From the NCBI RefSeq assembly GCF_900103865.1, contig NZ_FNII01000011.1, forward strand, positions 37,933 to 101,932: DNA of 64,000 bases, in the 5' to 3' direction. The notes beneath the pieces are model-generated. The model searched no databases. It was not told the origin of the DNA and saw only the letters and a program-made list of their open reading frames with translations. This DNA is from Vreelandella arcis (GTDB taxonomy: Bacteria; Pseudomonadota; Gammaproteobacteria; Pseudomonadales; Halomonadaceae). The position numbers and the translations under genes are program-made. Shown here piece after piece: positions 25,942 to 33,991 of the stretch. Position 1 is the first letter of the stretch; each line of letters starts with the position of its first letter.

Positions 25942-28900
25942 TCAGGTCGTTCGGCGAGGTAAGTGTTTCCACTTTAACCGCCTCACCCGACGCAGGATGT
26001 AGCCACACGTCCATTTGTTCAAAGGCAACGCGAACGCCCGTTTCGCGGAATAATGCATCCACGCGGCAGTTGACCTCATCGGCAGCAAATAGCCTATCCA
26101 GCAGGTCGTTAACAAAAATACGCAGCTCAAAGTTGAGGCTATGGGGCCCGTAGCTCATGCAAAACACCTGCGGCTCGGGGTCAGTGAGCACTCTGGGGTT
26201 TTCATCCGCCGCTTGGCGCAATAAGCGGTGTACCTGAGCCAGATCCGACCCGTGAGCCACCCCGTAGGTCAGTACCACCCGGGTGACATTGTCGGAGAGC
26301 GACCAGTTGATCAACTGGTCGGTCACAAAGGTCTTATTGGGTATGATGATTTCTTTACGGTCGAAGTCGGTCACGGTCGTGGCGCGGATACGAATGCGGC
26401 TTACCGTGCCATGCAAGTTACCCAAGGTGATGGTGTCGCCAATACGGATGGGGCGCTCGAACAGGATGATCAGCCCGGAGATGAAATTGGCAAAAATCTC
26501 CTGCAACCCAAACCCCAAGCCAACGCTCAAGGCCGCTACCAGCCACTGTAATTTGTCCCACGACACACCCAGCGCGCCTAATGCCGAGACCACACCGGTT
26601 CCCACAATGGTGTAAGAAAGCAGCGAGCTGATCGCATAAGCACTACCCTGCTTTAACGTCAGACGCGATAACACCATGACCTCAAGCAGTCCGGGTAAAT
26701 TGCGTGCCATGATAAATGTGAGTGCCACCACAAGCAGCGCACCAAACAGGTCGGAGATAGACAGTGCGCTGTCGACAAGCTCGCCGTCAGCGTTCTCCCA
26801 TAGCGATACTTGATCCAGGTAGCCTAGCACTGAGAGCAAATCGGCCCACACCAGATACAGCAACCCAGTGAAGCCTATCAACAGCACCAGTTTGGAAATG
26901 CGCAGCGACTGGGTATTGATTTGCTCCATATCCAGCGGTGGCTCTTCCACCACTTCAAGTCCACCCTCAGCCCCTTCCTGAACTTGAGCGTGTCGCCTGG
27001 CTAACGCTCGCCGATAGGCCAGGCGTCTAGCCGCAACGGCTAAACTACGCACCACTGTGGCTTCGACGACGATCCACAGCCCCAGCAGATAGAGCGTGGC
27101 CGCAAAGCGCCCCACGAGTCTTAGCGCCGTGTACTCATAGCCCCACACCACCATCCCGAGCAACGCCAACGGCACCGCGGCTAGCGCTAACCCGAGTAAC
27201 AAGCGAAAAAGTCGTACGCCAAAAATAGGCACATGGGCCAAAATCAAGCGTGCCAAACAAACGCTCATCGCCAGCAGCCCCAGCATTAACACCCCTAACG
27301 CCACTGGCCGCTGAGCTAGCGGGGTTTGCAGGTTGTCCGCTAGAGTCGAAATTGCAATCACCGGCACCAGGGCAATACCCAACCAGGCCAGTAAGCGACG
27401 CAGCTCGGCGTTGTAAGTGGGTGTCCATCTGAAGTGTTGCTCTGCAACGCCGTCAGGCACCAATAGCCGCCGCCCCAAAGCGATCACCGCCCAACTCAGC
27501 GCTAGCTGCACCAAGGCCGGCGCCACTGTCACCGCTAGAGTACTTTGTGTCGCACCCACAGCAACACCGGCTCCCGCTAGCGCCAGGGGGCCCGGCGATG
27601 CCAGCAATACGTTGATGAGCACGGCTTTCGGCGTATGCCCTTGCGTATCACTTTTTAGCCGACCAATCTGGCTGTGTAGCCTAGCCAACCGGGTTTTGAA
27701 TTGGCGGCGCAACGCCAGCAGCAGCAGGCTAACGGCGATAAAAGGAAGTCCAATTAGCACCCCCCAGTCCCATGAGAACCAGCGAACCGCTAAGAGGGAA
27801 CGCCACTCGCCCTCCTGCCACTCCACACGAAGGTATTGGGGTAATTGGCGCAACCAATTAATGTCGAGGGGCCGACTATTAGCGACCCAAAAGAGTTGCT
27901 CATCAATCGTGGCACGCAGCGCTTGGGTAGTGATCAACAGCTGCTGTTGGTTAAGCTGTAGCTCGACCGCCACGCTTAACAAACGCCCGTACACCTCCTC
28001 GAGCTGCTCGACCAACTCGCGCCGGGATTGATAAAGCCGCGATAACGAATTGATCAACGCAGGCGTCGGCTCTACGTTAGCCTCTTGGAGTCGCCGGGTT
28101 GCCAGTTGCTCGGCTTGGCGCAGCTGGTCACGTTGGCGAACCAGATCAAACTGTTTGAGCCGTAGGTCGGCAATTTCATCCTTTAAATCGCGGCGCGGCA
28201 GCACAGTAGGCAGCGACTGACGTTGCTCGCGCAGGATCCGCGATAGTAATTGGCTGCCACGAATAGCCTCGATCTGCTCGTTCAAGCTACGCTGGAGCTG
28301 GCGAACATGTTCAAGCTGGCGCTGCGCGTCAATGTTAGCGCGAATCAAACTGTTATCGCGCTCACTGGCCTGGAGCAACGACAGACTCAGCGCCTGGTTT
28401 CGCTGCTGAGCCTGAACCACGACAGGGTGCCCGGCGGCAATCAACGGATTATCCTGAGCCGCATCGGCGATCGCCTGCTCCGAGGCCAAACGCCGCTGTC
28501 GGTCGATGACACTTTGCAACAAGTTCAGCTGTTGCTCTTGGTGCTCAATTTGTAATAGGAGTAGATCGCGGCGCTGCTGGGCAAGATCACGCAGCCGTCC
28601 GTTAGCACTCAGTTGACGTTGATAGAGCGCCACTTCGCGCTCGGCCACGGCTTGCTCAAGGCGTAATTGAATCATGCCCGCGTCGCTAAGGACGGAGAGT
28701 TGACGATCTCCTAGCAAGGCTTCCCGTTCAGCATAGTCACGGCGCAGCGCTTCCATTCGTTCAAGGGTGGCCGCCATGGATTGCTGGGCACGCTCGGGCA
28801 GTGTTTGCGCCGTTAAATATTGCGAATTGACGTCGGCTAGCTGGCTCTGAAGCTGCTGCAATGTGGCCAGCGCCTCTGCCTGCTCGGATTCTAATGCCGC

Positions 28901-29263
28901 CAACGGTAACGCACTTAGCTGGTTAACCGACGGCGTTTCGTAGCCATCCTCTGCCTCATTAAGCTCACCCTCGATACGCATCAACGCGTCAGGTGCTTGG
29001 CTTACCCGCGTTTCAAGCTCGGCAAGCTGCTGCTCGATGGCCTCTAAACGCTCATAGGCATCCAGTGCCGCGTTGAGTGCCTGTTGATCGAGTTCCTGCT
29101 GGGCGGTTAACGACTCCTGCGCCTCAAGCTCGCCAAGTCGCGTTTGGAGTGTTTGCGCATCGGGGACGCCCTCCAGCGTGGCCGCGCCGACTGAGAGGCT
29201 ACATAAAAGCAACACGAATGCCACTAATCCGTTCATTGCTAACGGAAAGGCGAATTTCACCAC
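25931..29263 (-). CDS. MscK/MscM-type mechanosensitive channel
   Basis: This is a large MscS-superfamily channel that releases solutes on hypo-osmotic shock, fitting for a halophile. From the chosen start it has about 1110 residues: a signal peptide ending VGAA-TLE, a long periplasmic coiled-coil region rich in Leu/Gln/Arg (to about residue 480), and roughly ten membrane spans. The MscS domain closes it, with pore helix VGLGFGLQEIFANFISGLI and the beta domain RPIRIGDTITLGNLHGTVSR. The start is uncertain. GTG 29263 has GAGG 9 nt upstream and gives a normal signal peptide. ATG 29335 and 29443 are in frame but add a long polar leader. Whether it is closer to MscK or MscM cannot be decided by eye. 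Confidence 0.88.
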   Translation of the reverse strand: MVKFAFPLAMNGLVAFVLLLCSLSVGAATLEGVPDAQTLQTRLGELEAQESLTAQQELDQQALNAALDAYERLEAIEQQLAELETRVSQAPDALMRIEGELNEAEDGYETPSVNQLSALPLAALESEQAEALATLQQLQSQLADVNSQYLTAQTLPERAQQSMAATLERMEALRRDYAEREALLGDRQLSVLSDAGMIQLRLEQAVAEREVALYQRQLSANGRLRDLAQQRRDLLLLQIEHQEQQLNLLQSVIDRQRRLASEQAIADAAQDNPLIAAGHPVVVQAQQRNQALSLSLLQASERDNSLIRANIDAQRQLEHVRQLQRSLNEQIEAIRGSQLLSRILREQRQSLPTVLPRRDLKDEIADLRLKQFDLVRQRDQLRQAEQLATRRLQEANVEPTPALINSLSRLYQSRRELVEQLEEVYGRLLSVAVELQLNQQQLLITTQALRATIDEQLFWVANSRPLDINWLRQLPQYLRVEWQEGEWRSLLAVRWFSWDWGVLIGLPFIAVSLLLLALRRQFKTRLARLHSQIGRLKSDTQGHTPKAVLINVLLASPGPLALAGAGVAVGATQSTLAVTVAPALVQLALSWAVIALGRRLLVPDGVAEQHFRWTPTYNAELRRLLAWLGIALVPVIAISTLADNLQTPLAQRPVALGVLMLGLLAMSVCLARLILAHVPIFGVRLFRLLLGLALAAVPLALLGMVVWGYEYTALRLVGRFAATLYLLGLWIVVEATVVRSLAVAARRLAYRRALARRHAQVQEGAEGGLEVVEEPPLDMEQINTQSLRISKLVLLIGFTGLLYLVWADLLSVLGYLDQVSLWENADGELVDSALSISDLFGALLVVALTFIMARNLPGLLEVMVLSRLTLKQGSAYAISSLLSYTIVGTGVVSALGALGVSWDKLQWLVAALSVGLGFGLQEIFANFISGLIILFERPIRIGDTITLGNLHGTVSRIRIRATTVTDFDRKEIIIPNKTFVTDQLINWSLSDNVTRVVLTYGVAHGSDLAQVHRLLRQAADENPRVLTDPEPQVFCMSYGPHSLNFELRIFVNDLLDRLFAADEVNCRVDALFRETGVRVAFEQMDVWLHPASGEAVKVETLTSPNDLTNR

Positions 29264-29415
29264 AGTGCTATGCCTCACGGACGCGTCGATGTTGTGCTGA
29301 GTATTGTCGTGGGTTGTTTGCCACCGCGCAATCATAACAGTTGACTTACGCCAGCAGCGTGATAGAACAGCACTGGCACAGGTATGTGCACAATCCATAT
29401 TCAGGTGAGTTAACG

Positions 29416-30444
29416 ATGGCCATTCGACACCGACGGTTAACATGTTTCGTTTTGCTATGCGGCTTGAGCGCCGTTAGCACGTTCACCTACGCCGATACTC
29501 GCGACGAAATCGAAGCGCGTATCCGCGAGCTTAATAGCGAACTGTCTCAACTCCACCAGCAGCTTGAGCAAGTGGAAGCCCTTGAAGAAAACGGCGAAGG
29601 CGCCGTTTCAACCCCTGAAGTCGTTGCCGTTGAAGACCTGAACGAACGGCGTCAGTTGGAACAAGAATCCGGACGTAACCCGTTTTCTATTACCACCCAC
29701 CGGACTAACTACTTGTTTCCGGTGAGCTACAATGCAAATCCAAATAAAGAAAACTTTCGTGGTGTTTCGGCCGACTCACCGCCGGATAATACAGAGCTAA
29801 AATTTCAATTTAGCGCTAAAGTAAATTTAGCGGAAGATGTGCTGTGGGGTGGCTACGGTGATGTTTATTTTGGCTATACCCAGCGCAGTTGGTGGCAAGC
29901 CTATAATACCGAGGCCTCATCGCCGTTCCGTGAAACCAACTACGAACCCGAAATATTTATCGACATTGATGCGCCCTGGGACGCCCTAGGCTGGGTCAAT
30001 ACGCTTAATCGAGTGGCCGTCAACCACCAGTCCAATGGTCGCTCCGACCCGCTATCGCGCAGCTGGAACCGCGTCTATCTGGAAAGCATTTTTCAACGTG
30101 GCGACTGGGCGGTCACGCTAGCGCCCCACTGGCGGATTCCCGAGTCTGAAGGCACTGATGACAACCCTGATATTGAGCGCTACATGGGCTACGGCGATAT
30201 TCGCGTCGCCAAACGACTCGAAAATAACCACGAAATCAGCGGCCAACTGCGCGGCAACCCGAGCGCCGGCAACATGGGAACACAAATCGATTATAGCTGG
30301 CCGGCCTTCAATTCTCTGCGTGCCTACATTCAGTACTATCATGGCTACGGCGAGAGTTTGATTGATTACGATAACCGCGTTCATCGCTTAAGCATTGGGT
30401 TTAGTTTGAATCCGCTATTCAGCCCAAGCGGCCTGAACCGATAA
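29416..30444 (+). CDS. pldA: Outer-membrane phospholipase A (OMPLA)
   Basis: This outer-membrane beta-barrel hydrolyses misplaced phospholipids in the outer leaflet. The 342-residue protein has a signal peptide ending TYA-DT, then an N-terminal coiled-coil (residues 30-60) that short E. coli PldA lacks, then the barrel. Active-site residues are plain: NHQSNGRSDPLSRSWNRVY carries H204, S206 and N218, with the same 2- and 12-residue spacing as H142, S144 and N156 of E. coli. GYTQRSWWQAYN and NYEPEIFI are further family strands. ATG 29416 begins the signal peptide; the frame is open to 29341 but that part looks non-coding. It is divergent from the mechanosensitive channel gene. Confidence 0.92.
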   Translation: MAIRHRRLTCFVLLCGLSAVSTFTYADTRDEIEARIRELNSELSQLHQQLEQVEALEENGEGAVSTPEVVAVEDLNERRQLEQESGRNPFSITTHRTNYLFPVSYNANPNKENFRGVSADSPPDNTELKFQFSAKVNLAEDVLWGGYGDVYFGYTQRSWWQAYNTEASSPFRETNYEPEIFIDIDAPWDALGWVNTLNRVAVNHQSNGRSDPLSRSWNRVYLESIFQRGDWAVTLAPHWRIPESEGTDDNPDIERYMGYGDIRVAKRLENNHEISGQLRGNPSAGNMGTQIDYSWPAFNSLRAYIQYYHGYGESLIDYDNRVHRLSIGFSLNPLFSPSGLNR

Positions 30445-30514
30445 GCCATTCACTTGTCAGACTTAAGCCGGCTGCTATGCTGGTACCTAACATTCATCGT
30501 CAAAGGAAGACATT

Positions 30515-30847
30515 ATGGCTAAACGTCAAAACGAAAGCTCAGCACAAGCAGATCAACTAAAAGAAGATCTACGTCACCTGAGTGAAACAGTCGAAGAACT
30601 GGTAAATGCCACTTCAAAAGATGCCAGCGGCGAAATGCGTGATCTTCGCGCACGTGCTGAGCAACGCCTCAAAGATACCCGCCATCGTTTGGAAGCGCGT
30701 GGCGAGCGTATTTACGAAGACACCCGCGATTCCCTGACGCATCAAGCCGACGCTTGTGACCGCTATGTCCACGAAAACCCCTGGACCAGTATCGGTATCG
30801 GGGCATCGGTTGGCGTTATCATCGGTATGCTCATCGGACGTCGCTAA
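30515..30847 (+). CDS. yqjD: DUF883 family protein (YqjD/ElaB-like)
   Basis: This is a small C-tail-anchored inner-membrane protein of 110 residues. A long charged helix (SETVEELVNATSKDASGE to DSLTHQADACDRYVHENPW) precedes a glycine-zipper membrane span (SIGIGASVGVIIGMLIGRR). Family members such as YqjD and ElaB bind ribosomes in stationary phase in E. coli. AAAGGAAGA lies just before the ATG. The stop shares a base with the next start (TAATG), making a yqjD-yqjE-yqjK operon as in enterobacteria. Confidence 0.88.
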   Translation: MAKRQNESSAQADQLKEDLRHLSETVEELVNATSKDASGEMRDLRARAEQRLKDTRHRLEARGERIYEDTRDSLTHQADACDRYVHENPWTSIGIGASVGVIIGMLIGRR

Positions 30848-31248
30848 TGGCTTTGGGTCCGACCCAGCGCGTTTTTTCAGCCGCTAAGCGCTTACTCAAC
30901 TCACTGATTGCCAATGGTGAAACCCGCTTACGCTTAGCGGTGGTGGAGCTTGAAGAAGAACGCTCCCGGCTGCTCGTGCTGATGCTACTGGCCGGGGCTA
31001 GCTTGCTTCTGCTCCTGTTAGGCGTAGCGACATTGGTGGCGCTGGTGGTGGTGCTGTTTTGGGATACCTATCGACTCACCGCCATTGCCGTTAGCGCCTT
31101 GGTGTTGATCGCAGCCAGCTTCCTGCTGGCAATGATTGCGCTACGCCAAGCGAAACAGCACACCTTACTGAAAGAGACGCTTCGCCAACTCGCAGCCGAC
31201 CGCGCCTTGCTGGAGGCAAAGAATGAGTCTGAACAACGCCCCCGATAA
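30847..31248 (+). CDS. yqjE: Phage-holin-like family membrane protein (YqjE-like)
   Basis: This 133-residue inner-membrane protein has an N-terminal amphipathic helix (RLLNSLIANGETRLRLAVVE), two adjacent hydrophobic spans (VLMLLAGASLLLLLLGVA and ALVLIAASFLLAMIAL) and a charged C-terminal helix. This is the layout of the YqjE/holin-superfamily III proteins. Function is unknown, and it is not evidence of a prophage. It is coupled to yqjD and overlaps the yqjK-like gene by 26 nt. Confidence 0.85.
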   Translation: MALGPTQRVFSAAKRLLNSLIANGETRLRLAVVELEEERSRLLVLMLLAGASLLLLLLGVATLVALVVVLFWDTYRLTAIAVSALVLIAASFLLAMIALRQAKQHTLLKETLRQLAADRALLEAKNESEQRPR

Positions 31249-31543
31249 ACCACAAGGCGCCGAGACTCGCCAGCCTTCAAAGGCCGAGCGAAAAGCACGC
31301 CTGCTGGCTGAGCTTGAGCAACAGCGCATCGACATACTGGTCAGTAGCGATCAGTTATTGGATGCCATATCGCCGCTTGAAACCGGCTGGCAGCGCTTCA
31401 AGCTGCCCATCTACGCAATTGGGGGTTTCGCGGCTTTTCGACTGGCTCGCCACCCACGAGGGGCACTGGCAGGAGGCCGTAAAGTCTTGGCCGGTTACAT
31501 GCTTTACCGCAAACTTAAACTACTTGCCAAAGCGACCACCTAA
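31223..31543 (+). CDS. YqjK-like protein
   Basis: This 106-residue protein is the third member of the yqj operon. A charged N-terminal half (KAERKARLLAELEQQRIDI) is followed by a weakly hydrophobic segment (FKLPIYAIGGFAAFRLA) and a basic end, as in YqjK-type proteins of unknown function. GGAGG before the ATG, inside the end of yqjE, supports the overlapping start at 31223. It ends 9 nt before the convergent YhiN-type gene. Confidence 0.72.
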   Translation: MSLNNAPDKPQGAETRQPSKAERKARLLAELEQQRIDILVSSDQLLDAISPLETGWQRFKLPIYAIGGFAAFRLARHPRGALAGGRKVLAGYMLYRKLKLLAKATT

Positions 31544-31552
31544 GCGCCTGGG

Positions 31553-32737
31553 TCAGCAGGCTTGGCCGCAAGCCACCCCGCTGGCCCACGCCCATTGAAA
31601 GTTATGCCCGCCCAGTTCACCGGTCACATCCAGCACCTCACCGATAAAGCGCAACTGCGGTAGTCCGTTGACTTCAAAGGTCTTGGACGAAATGGCCTGG
31701 GTATCTACCCCGCCCATGGTGACCTCTGCCGTTCGCCACCCTTCCGTCCCCGCCGGCTTCAACTGCCACCGGTTTAATCGATCCGCCCAAACCTCAAGCT
31801 GTGCATTGCTGTACTGTGCCAGCGGTTGGGTATTTTGACCGTCCGGATACCATTCGCACAGCGATTGCGCCACCCGTCTGGGGAGATGATCCATCAGCCA
31901 GGTAGCCAGCTGGCGTTTCGGCGTCTGCTCCCTGGCATGGCGCAGCAACGCCTGGGCATCCTGGTGGGGCAACAAATCGATTTCAATCGACTCACCGGGG
32001 AACCAGACGCTGGACGCTTGCAGCATGCCGGGGCCGGAAAGGCCGCGATGGGTAAACAGCATCGGCTCGCTGAACGCCTTCAATCGAGTGCTGACCGTCA
32101 CCGGCAAGCTGACGCCTGACAGCTCGCTGGCCCGGGCTTTCCACTGGTCGCTCAGCGTGAAGGGCACCAGGCCGGGGGTCGTGGGCCGCACCTCCAGACC
32201 AAACTGACGGGCAAGGTCGTACCCGAAGCTGCTGGCCCCCATGGTGGGAATCGACAGCCCGCCGCTGGCGACGACCAGCACGCCCGCCTCGATCCGGCCC
32301 ATGGAGGTGGTCAACCGCATGGCCTCGCCGCAACGCTCGACAGCCTCTATGCGGGTGGCTAATCGCACGTCTACCCCCGCCCATGCGCACTCGGTTAACA
32401 GCATGCTCACGATCTCGCGGGCCGAATCCGCGCAGAATAGCTGGCCCGGTGCTTTTTCAACGTAGTCAATGCCGTGACGCTCCACGAGCTCGACAAAGTG
32501 CTCGGGGCGGTAACGTTTAAGCGCGGAGATACAAAAGGCAGGATTAGCCGAATAAAAGTGCTGTGGCGTGGTGGCCAAGTTGGTAAAGTTGCAGCGGCCA
32601 CCGCCCGACATCAAGATTTTTTTGCCTGCTTTTTTGGCATGATCAATCACCAGGACACGCTTCCCCGCGTAGCCCGCTTGAGCAGCACACATAAGGCCCG
32701 CCGCGCCAGCCCCAATGATCACGACATCGTAGGTCAT
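31553..32737 (-). CDS. HI0933/YhiN-family flavoprotein
   Basis: This predicted FAD/NAD(P)-binding oxidoreductase has 394 residues, the usual length. The FAD fold is VVIIGAGAAGLMCAAQAG, followed by the signature KKILMSGGGRCNFTNLATTP and, near the C-terminus, QLRFIGEVLDVTGELGGHNF and WAWASGVACG. All are typical of the HI0933/BaiN family, whose physiological substrate in most bacteria is unknown. It is monocistronic and convergent with the yqj operon. Confidence 0.9.
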   Translation of the reverse strand: MTYDVVIIGAGAAGLMCAAQAGYAGKRVLVIDHAKKAGKKILMSGGGRCNFTNLATTPQHFYSANPAFCISALKRYRPEHFVELVERHGIDYVEKAPGQLFCADSAREIVSMLLTECAWAGVDVRLATRIEAVERCGEAMRLTTSMGRIEAGVLVVASGGLSIPTMGASSFGYDLARQFGLEVRPTTPGLVPFTLSDQWKARASELSGVSLPVTVSTRLKAFSEPMLFTHRGLSGPGMLQASSVWFPGESIEIDLLPHQDAQALLRHAREQTPKRQLATWLMDHLPRRVAQSLCEWYPDGQNTQPLAQYSNAQLEVWADRLNRWQLKPAGTEGWRTAEVTMGGVDTQAISSKTFEVNGLPQLRFIGEVLDVTGELGGHNFQWAWASGVACGQAC

Positions 32738-32923
32738 TAATTACTGCTCCCAAGCTTGGCAAAAGACGGCATTCTAGCAGCCTCAAGGCACGTTTTTGTT
32801 GTATCATTAAATTAATAAATACAGTTTTTGTATAGATTTAGCTTTGAATATAAATACCTGCCGGAAGATACTGTTAAACGTCACAATCTCGTCCCGGTGG
32901 TACGACATTTCACAGAGAGACTT

Positions 32924-33991
32924 ATGCTTTTATTCTTTTCCCGTTTTTTGGTCATCGTGCTGCTTACCACCGCCCCTGCCTTGGTGCTGGCGCAATCCGA
33001 ACCCAGCGTGATTGGCGCCCGCGCCGTCTTAGCCCCTTGGTCTGACCCTATTGAAGCGCTGGGTACCTTGCAGGCTGATGAGAGCGTGACGCTTTCCGCC
33101 ACCGTCACCGATACCATCGCAGAAATCACTTTTCAGGATGGCCAACGCGTGGCGCAGGGGGATACGCTGATTCGTCTGCAAGACGCTGAAGAACAAGCGC
33201 TACTTCGAGTAGCTCAAGCGCTGCGTGATGAACAACGCAACGCACTGGGACGCTCCACAGAACTGCAAAATCGTAATTTAGCCGCCCGAGCCGATGTTGA
33301 AGACAACCAATCGCGCCTCGACCAAGCCGAAGCAGAGATAGCCGCGTTAAACGCACGACTGCAAGACTACCAGCTAAAAGCCCCGTTTAGCGGCCGTGTG
33401 GGTATCCGTAACGTAAGCCCTGGCGCTCTGGTAACACCAGGAATGGCGCTAATTACGCTGGACAAACTGGATGTAATGAAGCTGGATTTCAGCGTGCCTG
33501 AAGCCTACCTCAACCGGCTTGCACCAGGGTTATCGCTAAGTGCCACCACCGCCGCCTTCCCCGACAAGGTGTTTAACGGCGAGATTGCCAGCTTAGGTAC
33601 CCGCGTCGACCCCGTAACGCGCAGCATTAACGTGCGTGCCGAACTCGACAATCCCGATGAACGCCTACGCCCCGGCATGCTGATGGAAGTCGTGGTTCGT
33701 CAACAGCCCCGCGAAAGCTTGGTATTGCCGGAGTCAGCCATACAACCCGATGGCAACCGCCACTACGTGATGCTGATCGACGATCACGTAACGTCACCTA
33801 GACTGCGTCAACAAAGCGTCGAAATAGGCGAACGACGGGCAGGCGAAGTGGAAATTAACGACGGTGTCGCCCCCGGCGATATTGTCGTTGTGCACGGTTT
33901 GCAACGAGCGCGTGATGGTCAGACGGTCAGGGTGATGGGGTTGATTGACGACGATACCGATGTGCGCGATTTGCTAGAGGCAGACCGCTAA
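32924..33991 (+). CDS. RND efflux periplasmic adaptor (second system)
   Basis: This is the periplasmic adaptor of the second RND pump. It has 355 residues from ATG 32924, where a signal peptide ending VLA-QS begins; the in-frame ATG at 32828 adds a polar 32-residue leader and is less likely. The lipoyl halves are at about residues 50-80 (VTDTIAEITFQDGQRVAQGD) and 135-165 (KAPFSGRVGIRNVSPGALV), around a fairly short coiled-coil hairpin. FPDKVFNGEIASLGTRVDP marks the beta-barrel domain. The stop overlaps the permease start (TAATG). No outer-membrane factor or local regulator is adjacent. Confidence 0.9.
   Translation: MLLFFSRFLVIVLLTTAPALVLAQSEPSVIGARAVLAPWSDPIEALGTLQADESVTLSATVTDTIAEITFQDGQRVAQGDTLIRLQDAEEQALLRVAQALRDEQRNALGRSTELQNRNLAARADVEDNQSRLDQAEAEIAALNARLQDYQLKAPFSGRVGIRNVSPGALVTPGMALITLDKLDVMKLDFSVPEAYLNRLAPGLSLSATTAAFPDKVFNGEIASLGTRVDPVTRSINVRAELDNPDERLRPGMLMEVVVRQQPRESLVLPESAIQPDGNRHYVMLIDDHVTSPRLRQQSVEIGERRAGEVEINDGVAPGDIVVVHGLQRARDGQTVRVMGLIDDDTDVRDLLEADR

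Noticed and set aside
30847..31248. Holin-like protein as a sign of prophage.
   Set aside because: It is the middle gene of a yqjD-yqjE-yqjK operon with no phage genes nearby.
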